6,024 nt of DNA from Chloroflexota bacterium (GTDB taxonomy: Bacteria > Chloroflexota > Anaerolineae > Promineifilales > Promineifilaceae). Positions 1-5,899 of the stretch are shown one piece after another (position 1 is the first letter of the stretch; each line of letters begins with the position of its first letter). The stretch spans positions 1 to 6,024 of the forward strand of contig JAAEOP010000146.1 in assembly GCA_024223125.1 (NCBI GenBank), read 5' to 3'. A model generated the notes under the pieces. That model was not told the DNA's origin. It saw nothing but the letters and a program-made list of their open reading frames with translations, and ran no database searches. The position numbers and the translations under genes were made by a program.

Positions 1-273
1 GACATTATCTTTGGCGATGAACCGACCGGCGCCTTAAATTCAAAGTCTGCCAATGAAATAATGGAGATATTTGGGGATATAAACGAGTCGGGAACGACGA
101 TTATGCTTGTCACCCACGACGTGAAAGTGGCCGCAAAAACGGAGCGCGTTCTCTTTATGATAGATGGCAAAATAGAGGGTGATTATTATCTGGGGAAATT
201 GCAGGCAGCGGATGATGACAGCAGTGAGCGAGAGCAAAAATTGTTGCAATGGTTGTTAGAGATGGGATGGTAA
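1..273 (+). CDS. ABC transporter ATP-binding protein, C-terminal part (5' truncated by window)
   Basis: The last 90 residues of an ABC ATPase are read in frame from base 1 to the TAA at 271-273. Visible elements are the Walker B stretch IIFGDEP (D6, catalytic E7), the D-loop region TGALN (usual Asp replaced by Asn13), and the H-loop switch histidine H39 in LVTHD. The C-terminus is short and charged, ending in LLQWLLEMGW. In this family the DEPTGAL signature marks the MacB/LolD/FtsE-like ATPases that energise FtsX-type permeases for peptide or lipoprotein export or antimicrobial-peptide sensing. The DGKIxGDYYLGK tail and the WLLEMG ending resemble Bacillota-style members. Walker A and the ABC signature lie upstream of the window. 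No permease follows on this strand; the next gene is convergent, so any partner permease must be upstream or beyond the RM module. Substrate cannot be stated. Confidence 0.93.
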   Translation, partial: DIIFGDEPTGALNSKSANEIMEIFGDINESGTTIMLVTHDVKVAAKTERVLFMIDGKIEGDYYLGKLQAADDDSSEREQKLLQWLLEMGW

Positions 274-287
274 AATGGGGGGAGCTT

Positions 288-302
288 TAACGGCCGTTTC
301 TC
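288..302. repeat. Palindrome-bearing direct repeat, left copy
   Basis: TAACGGCCGTTTCTC contains the perfect 10-bp palindrome AACGGCCGTT (289-298). The same 15 bases recur at 5512-5526, so the two copies bracket the whole RM module in direct orientation. It lies 14 bases after the ABC ATPase stop codon. Confidence 0.75.
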
Positions 303-377
303 CTCCAACCTGGCGAGTAAATGAGGGTGCGGGACGAGGTTGGGGCGAAGCGTTGGAATGTAGAGCTTGATTTGTAA

Positions 378-393
378 AATCACAAAGGTGATT
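378..393. other. Small hairpin AATCAC-AAAG-GTGATT
   Basis: A perfect 6-bp stem with a 4-base loop lies in the convergent spacer. Read on the minus strand it is followed by ATTTTAC, a very short T tract, so it could act as a weak terminator for the RM operon. The stem is AT-rich and the T run is only four bases, so the role is uncertain. Confidence 0.3.
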
Positions 394-417
394 ATGGGGG
401 AAAGTGTGGGGGTGGGG

Positions 418-429
418 AAACGGCCGTTT
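418..429. repeat. 12-bp palindrome AAACGGCCGTTT (intergenic)
   Basis: A perfect 12-bp palindrome preceded by G runs (396-400, 408-412, 414-417). It is one of three full 12-mer copies in the window, with 1706-1717 and 5407-5418. The core ACGGCCGT occurs nine times in 6 kb. Confidence 0.8.
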
Positions 430-494
430 GACCACAAATTTGGCATCGAGAACTCCCTCTGGGGGGATTGCGGTAAATAGTGAAGGGGTGGGGA

Positions 495-513
495 GGGGAA
501 CTGCCGTTTCCCC
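495..513 (-). terminator. Possible terminator hairpin directly after the methylase stop
   Basis: On the minus strand the stop codon TAA (516-514) is followed at once by GGGGAAACGGCAGTTCCCC. This folds as GGGGAA(A)C / GTTCCCC with a single bulged A and a GGCA loop. The centre is a one-base variant of the iterated palindrome (CTGCCG instead of CGGCCG). No run of T follows, only TCCCCACCCC, so Rho-independent termination is not assured. It could also act as a 3' mRNA-stabilising stem or simply be a decayed repeat copy. Confidence 0.35.
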
Positions 514-2217
514 TTATGCTCTGAGTCTACGCAACATCAACTTGTTGTGAGCCGCTCTCATCTGTGCTATTTCAGTTGTTTGTAGGTCAAGCCCATCACG
601 TAAAATGATCTCGTCCGTATAATCCAGCAACGTGTCCAAATCAACCGCATCGCGGATCATATCATCTACGGTGGTAAATTGTTCATGCGTTACAGATACC
701 AGCGGGATTCGTAAACTTCTTATCTCGCTCGGAACCAGTTCCAAAACGCCGCCGCCATAATGCCGACCCAATAACTCAGCATACAAAAAAGTTAGTGAGT
801 TTAGAAAAGAAAAAACTAAATCTTTGGCTTGTTTTTTGTAAGCTGGTTTCATGTTGACGCGGTAGGCTGTATCTGTTGAATAGGCTCCTAACTCGTTTAA
901 TACCAGTCGCGGGAAATGATGGCACCTTTTCAACAGCGCTATTTCTGATACCCACACATACGGAACCACATACCACGGGGTGCGGATGCGGCATTTATAG
1001 CGAGTATGAATTTCTTGTAATTCGCCCAAATTGATATAGTCAGCCATTTGGGGAGGTAACTGAGCGACTGGATCGTCGGGAAACTGGAGAAAATGGACGT
1101 TTTTCCCCGCTAATTTATTGGTTTCGTGATCATTGGCCGTGTAGAGGATGCCTTGTATCAAATTGCTTTTGGCGAGCATGGGCGCTGCAATAGTTTCCAA
1201 TTGGTAATGGTTCAAGGTGGTGTCATTGACGGCAAAAAATTTATTGGCGCCAGTCACAATGCCAATTTGCACCTTAGCAATCGTGTCAAAGGGCAAAATA
1301 CGGGGATTGCTTTGTAGGCGATTGAGCAATTGCAATTCAGCGTCGTTTAGCAAGGCGAACATCCAATTGCCATTCCAATTAGGCGGCGTGGCATGGTGGG
1401 GAATACTGGAAATATCTAATGTTTGTAAATCGTCTATGCTGTCCAGATCGATGATTCGCAGGTCGGCACGCTGTTGGGGGAGCATGTTAAATAAGCTGAG
1501 TTGGGGCTTGTCGTGGTGGATGAGTGGTTGAAATGTTTTTGTATTTCGCTTTTCAGCCAGTAATAAGAGTACGCCTTGTAAGGTATCATCAAAAACGATC
1601 TGACGAAAATGGATCAGTGTAATGGAAGCCATTTCCTGTTCCAACAATAAGCGTAGCCCGTTTGCGTGTTGTACGTGGAGGATTTCGGCGGGGATGACCA
1701 TAGCTAAACGGCCGTTTGGCGACAGGTGCATAATCCCAGCCATCACAAAAGGAACCCACGCATTGGTGCGTTTAGAAAATGGCACATTGGCGCGATCAAA
1801 AATGCGCTTGGCCTTATCTCGCTGCGCCGCATCAAAGTATTGATACCGAATGTAGGGAGGATTGCCGATGATGGCATCCCAACTGTTGCCGTTGACTGTT
1901 TCTATCCAGTTGAAAAAATCATCGTTGATAATGGTTACTTCAGAAGAGAGTTGGCGTAATGAATTACCAAATGAGTTCGCTTTTTCTGCTTCCTGCGGGA
2001 TGAGTTCGACCGCATCCACATAAGCGGGAGCCAAACCATTGCCTCTATTGATTTGATTGGATAACGCTTGCAGAAAACGGCCGTCGCCACAACTAGGCTC
2101 TAATATGCGTTGCGGCTGATGCACCAAAGCCCATCGACTGAGAAAATCAGCGATAGGCGGGGGCGTATAATAGCCGCCGCGTAATTTTTGGGCGCTTTCT
2201 TGCGATTTGAAGTTCAT
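514..2217 (-). CDS. Gamma-class N6-adenine DNA methyltransferase (companion methylase of a type IIG RM system)
   Basis: The 567-residue protein is predicted to transfer methyl from S-adenosylmethionine to adenine N6 in the RM target site, protecting host DNA. Motif order X-I-IV with a C-terminal recognition domain defines the gamma class, as in M.TaqI and M.Eco57I. Motif X is GGYYTPP (14-20). Motif I is EPSCGDGRF (40-48). Motif II is the acidic E71. Motif III is around INDDFF (97-102). Catalytic motif IV is NPPY (119-122). A motif VI-like GRLAMVIP lies at 169-176. The target-recognition region begins near VQIGIVTGANKFF (316-328), like the GI(x)T anchor in the upstream protein. Length is close to M.Eco57I (about 544 residues, from memory). 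Its ATG overlaps the upstream stop as ATGA and no Shine-Dalgarno is seen, so translational coupling is likely. All motifs look intact. The product could instead methylate only one strand of an asymmetric site; the sequence specificity is unknown. Confidence 0.95.
   Translation of the reverse strand: MNFKSQESAQKLRGGYYTPPPIADFLSRWALVHQPQRILEPSCGDGRFLQALSNQINRGNGLAPAYVDAVELIPQEAEKANSFGNSLRQLSSEVTIINDDFFNWIETVNGNSWDAIIGNPPYIRYQYFDAAQRDKAKRIFDRANVPFSKRTNAWVPFVMAGIMHLSPNGRLAMVIPAEILHVQHANGLRLLLEQEMASITLIHFRQIVFDDTLQGVLLLLAEKRNTKTFQPLIHHDKPQLSLFNMLPQQRADLRIIDLDSIDDLQTLDISSIPHHATPPNWNGNWMFALLNDAELQLLNRLQSNPRILPFDTIAKVQIGIVTGANKFFAVNDTTLNHYQLETIAAPMLAKSNLIQGILYTANDHETNKLAGKNVHFLQFPDDPVAQLPPQMADYINLGELQEIHTRYKCRIRTPWYVVPYVWVSEIALLKRCHHFPRLVLNELGAYSTDTAYRVNMKPAYKKQAKDLVFSFLNSLTFLYAELLGRHYGGGVLELVPSEIRSLRIPLVSVTHEQFTTVDDMIRDAVDLDTLLDYTDEIILRDGLDLQTTEIAQMRAAHNKLMLRRLRA
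1706..1717. repeat. 12-bp palindrome AAACGGCCGTTT inside the methylase gene
   Basis: A perfect 12-mer within coding sequence. On the minus strand it is read as AAC GGC CGT, encoding Asn-Gly-Arg at the start of the conserved PNGRLAMVIP stretch. Confidence 0.8.
2076..2085. repeat. Palindrome copy in the SAM-binding motif codons
   Basis: AACGGCCGTC contains the octamer ACGGCCGT. On the minus strand GAC GGC CGT encodes Asp-Gly-Arg of methylase motif I (CGDGRF), so the repeat coincides with essential codons. Confidence 0.7.
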
Positions 2218-5200
2218 GTGGGCAGTTCGATTTGGTCAATAAGGTGCTCAATGCCGTAAAGCTGGTTGATCATCCCGTCCATTTTGTTTTTCAGGGCGCG
2301 TTGTTGCCGTTCTAATCGTTTACGCTCACTGGCTGAGGCGGCACTGTTCAATGTGTGACCAATATGGTGCAACTTCTGATTGGTAGACGTAATTTCTCGA
2401 TAGAGTTGACGGCGTGGGTTATCTGTCGTTATGTCAATATTGGGGATGGGGATTTCTTTGAGGACTGCCGTTCCCCGCGCAAACCATCCCCCTCTAAATG
2501 GACTGCCCCTTTTGCGGCAGAAAAATTCAATCGCTTTATGATTGAGCAACGCATGAATGAACTGAAGATCATAAGGGGATCGCTTGTTCTTATTCTGAAA
2601 AGCTGCGATGGCACATTCGCCAGCCGTACCGCCAGAAGCCAACAAACTATTCGTTTCATCGTAAACATATTTATCCCCCAAGCTGTTCACACCCACGATG
2701 ATTTTGGCTCTGTTCTCAAAGGTAGCTAACGCTTGCTGGCGACCAAAACGATACCATTCATCCGCCGGATATGGTTTGGGGCTGATGTCCCGCCGCATGA
2801 GTGTGGCTTGATTGTGTTGTAACCACGCATAGGCCAACGGGTAATCGGTTTGCATCGTTTGTGGGGGGATGATGGTGGTGGCGAGACGGCCGTTTACCCT
2901 ATCCACAACATAAGGAAAAATAACCAAAGCCGTCGTGGGCAACGGATAGAAAGAGCGCAATTCAGCCACATTGCCCTCATAAAAAGGCTTCAATATCCCT
3001 TTTTCAATGCGCCATTGCCGATTTTGGCGCATAAACGTAATGGTGTCGGCTCCATCATCCTCCCAATCCGTAATAACATAAACGTTGTTGCGGCTCGTCT
3101 GGATGCCATTAAAAACGTCCGCTACGTCGCCCAACAACACCGTGTTAGACGACATCGCTTGCAACAAATCCAATTCAGCCGAGACGCCGGGCAATATCCA
3201 CGCATTTTCACCAGATACATACCGATGCGGCAAACGTATCCCTCGTGATTCCAGTTGATATTGCCGTAACCAATCTTGCGGCGTATCAATCCTTTCATAA
3301 AGTAAGGGCATAGAGTCCAAATCATCCGGTCGGAATTTCGAGAAGTATAACAAGCAGCTATAGGTTGTACGGCCGTGAAACAGTTGCACGTTCCCAAAAT
3401 CAACCAAGCGCGTCAGTTGCGTTTCACGAGAGAGAACGCCGCGTATTTTTTTGCCGGATTCAATATGGGAAAACTTGCGCGAAACAATCAGGCCACAAAC
3501 GCCATCTGGCTTTAGCATTTGCCGGACAATCCGTTCTAAAAAGAGGTAATACTTATCAAACTGCTTATACGCCGTTTTGTAATGACCACGACGTTTGTAA
3601 AAGTCATATTCGGTCGGTTCTAAATTCTTAATATCTTCCGTTTTGAGGTAAGGGGGATTGCCAATGACACAATCAAATTGATCTGGTACATCTACGCCCC
3701 AAGTTAGCGGGGAACCTACCAAATGGGGGTTGTCGTCGTAGGCATAGATGCGTTCATCAACCAATGAATCGCCATAAACGATGTTTGCGTCCAGTGAGGG
3801 TAAAATGCTGTTTGTTGTGGGGAGGGATACGGCCGTTTCATCTTCTAACAATTTAACCAGCAGACTAAAACGAGCCACCTCAACGGCCGAGTAATCCCGA
3901 TCCACCCCATAAACACAACCCAATAGCTCCCATTTCTTGGCAAAAACCAACTGCCAACCCTGTGTCGTTTGATAAATAAACGATTGATCATCGCTCGATG
4001 ATTGATCATTGTCCGATAGCAACGCATTGGTAGCCGCCTCTACCAGATGGGCAAATGCTGTCACTAAAAACCCGCCTGAACCACAGGCCGGATCAATTAC
4101 TTTTTTATCCAGAATTTCGTCAAAACTCAACGATTTAAAGATGGGAGTTAGCGTATCATGGACAATGCGCTGAATGAGCGGTTGGGGCGTAGGCACAATA
4201 TCGCGCCCCTCATTTTCTGGCTTCGGTTGCAATTGCGCTGTGCCATCAACTAGAACAATTCGTTCATGCAAAAAATAATCGTACACTTGCCCCAAAAATT
4301 CCGGTTCAAAAACGGCAAATGTATAGGGGGCGACAGGAAAATAAAGCGAATCAATTATCTCCGCCACCGTTACGCTGTTCAAACGAATCTGCTGTACGCC
4401 AGTTGCACAAAGCGGGTCTTGTTTTGTATCAAATAATCCCGAATCAAATTTACGATCTGCTGCCGACAAGAAGGATACAAAAGCATCCCAATCATTCATT
4501 GCCGCAATCTGTCGTAACTGTTGGTATGTCTGTATGCCCCGATCCTCGCACATACGCAAAAACAGCACCCGCAAAATAAACCGTTCCACCAATTCATTGA
4601 CGGGTTGCGGTTCTATGCGGGGATTATCAGCGACAATATCACGCGCCAATTGCAAACGCCACTGGTTCAAACGTTGTAAGAAAAACAGATCGATGGCTTC
4701 TTCAGGACGATTTTTAGTTTGGGCAGAAAAAGTAGCATCAAACGTGCCTGAGTAAACAGCCTCACGAGAAATTAGCTGTTTGATTTCAGTTAAACGTTCC
4801 GCATATTCTGTGTAGTGGAAGCGATATAGTCGGGAGTGCGCGGCGAGATGATCGGGGGAAGGTTTGGTGGTGGTGTCATAAATAATGAGATACTCAAAGT
4901 TGGTTAAAATCGAAACTTGGAGATTGGCCGACCAACCATACCGCCGTATCTGAAATGCAGGCTCGGATAATTTGATAATATCGGCGTTTGGTTTCTTAGC
5001 TTCTACATAAAATTTGCGTTCGGAACCAAGCCGAAATTCATAATCTGGCCGCTTTGTTTGTTCGTCAACTGTTACTCTGGTTTCTCGTACAACTTCACGG
5101 AATTGCCGTGATAAATTGCGTTCATTATGAACATCCCAACCCAGTAATTCAAAGAATGGATTGATGAAATCTTCTCGAATATCTGTTTCGCTGTAGAGGC

Positions 5201-5258
5201 TGTTGCGATTGATATATTCATGACGGAATTGTTCGTAACGAGTAACTAAATGTTTCAT
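2214..5258 (-). CDS. Type IIG restriction-modification enzyme: fused PD-(D/E)XK nuclease, N6-adenine methyltransferase and recognition domain (Eco57I-like)
   Basis: This 1014-residue protein should recognise a short DNA site, methylate adenine with S-adenosylmethionine, and cut nearby with Mg2+. Residues 1-125 form the nuclease: a helical lead with E29, then PD-X13-EAK (P71, D72, E86, A87, K88) and a following Q103xxxY107. The same PD-X13-EAK spacing is, as I recall, the mutationally proven cleavage motif of Eco57I. Residues about 180-345 are the helical connector. Motif X lies around IVPTPQPLIQRIV (354-366), motif I is DPACGSGGF (389-397), and catalytic motif IV is NPPY (534-537). The recognition domain runs from about 709 (GDVADVFNGIQTSRNN) to FRGGWFARGTAVLKEIPIP (921-939), with a helical, possibly coiled-coil tail at 945-1000. 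R.Eco57I is about 997 residues (from memory). I chose the Met at 5258 over the Met at 5366: the 36 extra residues are basic, proline-rich and unlike family N-termini, whereas MKHLVTRYEQF leads straight into the nuclease fold. Neither start has a clear Shine-Dalgarno. The gene is first in a two-gene operon. Only the exact target and start are unsure. Confidence 0.94.
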   Translation of the reverse strand: MKHLVTRYEQFRHEYINRNSLYSETDIREDFINPFFELLGWDVHNERNLSRQFREVVRETRVTVDEQTKRPDYEFRLGSERKFYVEAKKPNADIIKLSEPAFQIRRYGWSANLQVSILTNFEYLIIYDTTTKPSPDHLAAHSRLYRFHYTEYAERLTEIKQLISREAVYSGTFDATFSAQTKNRPEEAIDLFFLQRLNQWRLQLARDIVADNPRIEPQPVNELVERFILRVLFLRMCEDRGIQTYQQLRQIAAMNDWDAFVSFLSAADRKFDSGLFDTKQDPLCATGVQQIRLNSVTVAEIIDSLYFPVAPYTFAVFEPEFLGQVYDYFLHERIVLVDGTAQLQPKPENEGRDIVPTPQPLIQRIVHDTLTPIFKSLSFDEILDKKVIDPACGSGGFLVTAFAHLVEAATNALLSDNDQSSSDDQSFIYQTTQGWQLVFAKKWELLGCVYGVDRDYSAVEVARFSLLVKLLEDETAVSLPTTNSILPSLDANIVYGDSLVDERIYAYDDNPHLVGSPLTWGVDVPDQFDCVIGNPPYLKTEDIKNLEPTEYDFYKRRGHYKTAYKQFDKYYLFLERIVRQMLKPDGVCGLIVSRKFSHIESGKKIRGVLSRETQLTRLVDFGNVQLFHGRTTYSCLLYFSKFRPDDLDSMPLLYERIDTPQDWLRQYQLESRGIRLPHRYVSGENAWILPGVSAELDLLQAMSSNTVLLGDVADVFNGIQTSRNNVYVITDWEDDGADTITFMRQNRQWRIEKGILKPFYEGNVAELRSFYPLPTTALVIFPYVVDRVNGRLATTIIPPQTMQTDYPLAYAWLQHNQATLMRRDISPKPYPADEWYRFGRQQALATFENRAKIIVGVNSLGDKYVYDETNSLLASGGTAGECAIAAFQNKNKRSPYDLQFIHALLNHKAIEFFCRKRGSPFRGGWFARGTAVLKEIPIPNIDITTDNPRRQLYREITSTNQKLHHIGHTLNSAASASERKRLERQQRALKNKMDGMINQLYGIEHLIDQIELPT
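2885..2894. repeat. Palindrome copy in the RM enzyme gene (GACGGCCGTT)
   Basis: Contains ACGGCCGT. Read on the minus strand as AAC GGC CGT it encodes Asn-Gly-Arg (about residues 789-791) in the recognition domain. Confidence 0.65.
3368..3377. repeat. Palindrome copy in the RM enzyme gene (TACGGCCGTG)
   Basis: Contains ACGGCCGT. On the minus strand CAC GGC CGT encodes His-Gly-Arg (about residues 628-630), shortly after the methyltransferase core. Confidence 0.6.
3828..3837. repeat. Palindrome copy in the RM enzyme gene (TACGGCCGTT)
   Basis: Contains ACGGCCGT, here in a different reading phase (GAA ACG GCC GTA, Glu-Thr-Ala-Val, about residues 474-477). A near copy with the CGGCCG core only, AACGGCCGAG, lies 54 bases further at 3882-3891. 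Confidence 0.6.
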
Positions 5259-5265
5259 GAAGATT

Positions 5266-5271
5266 ATTATA
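5266..5271 (-). promoter_or_regulatory. Possible -10 box (TATAAT) just upstream of the RM start
   Basis: The minus strand carries an exact TATAAT at 5271-5266. A transcript starting about seven bases downstream would begin at or next to the ATG at 5258, giving a leaderless or near-leaderless mRNA. That fits the absence of a Shine-Dalgarno. The -35 position (TCGCTA at 17-bp spacing) matches the consensus poorly, so this is a suggestion only. A second ATTATAAT, readable as a -10 on either strand, lies at 5456-5463. Confidence 0.35.
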
Positions 5272-5397
5272 GGTAAAGCCAATTGTTTTAGCGAATCTTG
5301 ACAGAAATTTCTGAGATTTAGGTTGGGCTGGGGCTGGCGATCTCTCAGACGTTTGTGGAAGCGCATGGGGGAGGTTTATGGCCGTTAGTGAGAAGAT

Positions 5398-5427
5398 GGG
5401 GAAGGAAAACGGCCGTTTCCCCCTCCC
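5398..5427. repeat. Extended hairpin built on the AAACGGCCGTTT palindrome
   Basis: The 12-bp palindrome at 5407-5418 is flanked by GGGGAAGG on the left and CCCCCTCCC on the right. The whole can fold into a long GC-rich stem with small A bulges around a GGCC loop. It lies about 140 bases upstream of the RM start codon. It could terminate read-through towards the RM operon or regulate its leader, or it may be only a repeat copy. A degenerate copy, TATGGCCGTT, sits just before it at 5377-5386. Confidence 0.6.
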
Positions 5428-5511
5428 ACTCTCTAGCCCAACCATCCCCCTTTCCATTATAATACGTCCATGTCTGGCGATTTGCTGCAAACGAAACTGT
5501 ATGTTCCTTGG

Positions 5512-5526
5512 TAACGGCCGTTTCTC
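5512..5526. repeat. Palindrome-bearing direct repeat, right copy
   Basis: TAACGGCCGTTTCTC is identical to 288-302 and is the outer boundary of the segment that holds the RM module. It lies 45 bases before the start codon candidate ATG at 5571. Confidence 0.75.
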
Positions 5527-5569
5527 ATCTCCCGTCCCCATCTCATCAAAAAGCTCAACCAGGGGGAAC

Positions 5570-5755
5570 TATGCGCATGGCAATCCCTATTACAAACTTT
5601 TGCGAACTGAAGTGGCTGTGCTGGCTCAAGAATTGCACGGAGCCGCTGGGGTAAAAGAACAAGCGGCCAAGCATCAGTTGCGAAAAATCAACGGGGAGAT
5701 CAACAGTCTCAAATTGCTCCTTAATTTATCAAGATTGGTGTCTCAAAACCCTTGA
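5570..5755 (+). pseudogene. Unrecognised coding-like remnant or small gene with unclear start
   Basis: A plus-strand frame ends at TGA 5753-5755. From about 5570 it encodes an approximately 61-residue K/E/L/Q-rich, probably helical segment (NPYYKLLRTEVAVLAQEL near its start, LRKINGEINSLKLLLNL near its end) that looks like real protein rather than a shadow. I do not recognise the family. The frame is open back to 5315 with ATGs at 5378, 5396 and 5501, but that upstream part is proline/serine-rich and spans the palindromes, so it is probably not coding. A good Shine-Dalgarno, AGGGGG (5561-5566), precedes ATG 5571, yet that ATG is in a different frame and runs only to TAA 5652-5654 (27 codons). 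This suggests a frameshifted gene, a gene cut by the RM insertion, or a small gene with an unusual start. Confidence 0.35.
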
Positions 5756-5818
5756 CACATTCCGCGTTGTCGAAAATCGCAAAGAAACGATTACGAATAC
5801 AAGTATTTGCGGATGTGT
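5755..5818. other. Foldable 64-base segment closed by an imperfect inverted repeat
   Basis: ACACATTCCGC (5755-5765) pairs with GCGGATGTGT (5809-5818) apart from one extra T. Inside are two further stems: AATCG (5775-5779) with CGATT (5788-5792), and CGAATAC with GTATTTG around an AA turn (about 5794-5809). The result is a three-way-junction-like fold directly after the remnant's stop codon. There is no T-loop or anticodon arrangement, so it is not a tRNA. It may be a structured 3' end, a small RNA or chance. Confidence 0.3.
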
Positions 5819-5880
5819 TGTGGGAGGAATAACCGTAAAGCTTATCCAACCGAACCGAACAATACAACCCCAAATTAATG

Positions 5881-5899
5881 GGGGGATGGCACATCCCCC
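5881..5899. other. GC-rich perfect hairpin GGGGGATG-GCA-CATCCCCC
   Basis: A perfect 8-bp stem with a 3-base loop. On the plus strand it is followed by AAATATCC, with no T run. On the minus strand it is followed by ATTAATTTGGGG, which is only mildly T-rich. It could end transcription of the preceding plus-strand remnant or of a minus-strand transcript entering from the right, without strong support for either. Confidence 0.45.

Noticed and set aside
776..994. Minus-strand open frame inside the methylase gene
   Set aside because: It is a shadow frame within a gene with complete motifs, with low-complexity, cysteine- and phenylalanine-rich translation.
2355..2729. Plus-strand 124-codon open frame antisense to the RM enzyme gene
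   Set aside because: It lies fully inside the well-supported recognition domain and tail, has no ribosome site, and its sequence is not domain-like.
2850..3248. Plus-strand 132-codon open frame antisense to the RM enzyme gene
   Set aside because: It is arginine/histidine-rich antisense translation of conserved coding sequence, a typical shadow.
2214..5258. BREX PglX or type I HsdM/HsdR interpretation
   Set aside because: A nuclease motif and a methylase are fused in one chain, and no helicase, specificity subunit or other BREX genes are present. The Eco57I-like type IIG layout fits better.
274..5560. CRISPR array made of the repeated ACGGCCGT words
   Set aside because: Copies are 8-15 bases, irregularly spaced from about 100 to 1,600 bases, and occur within genes. 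There are no spacers or cas genes.
5378..5569. N-terminal part of the long plus-strand open frame (5378-5755) as protein
   Set aside because: It is proline/serine-rich, runs across two palindrome copies and a polypyrimidine tract, has no ribosome site at 5378, 5396 or 5501, and shows no domain-like pattern. Only the part from about 5570 looks coding.
5755..5818. tRNA or tRNA-like gene
   Set aside because: The outer stem is too long and imperfect, and there is no T-loop consensus or 7-base anticodon loop.
5756..5880. Possible template repeat of a diversity-generating retroelement (in-frame stretch with RNNRKAY and Asn-rich codons)
   Set aside because: There is no reverse transcriptase, no near-identical variable repeat in the window and no Avd-like gene that I can recognise; the Asn codons are too few.
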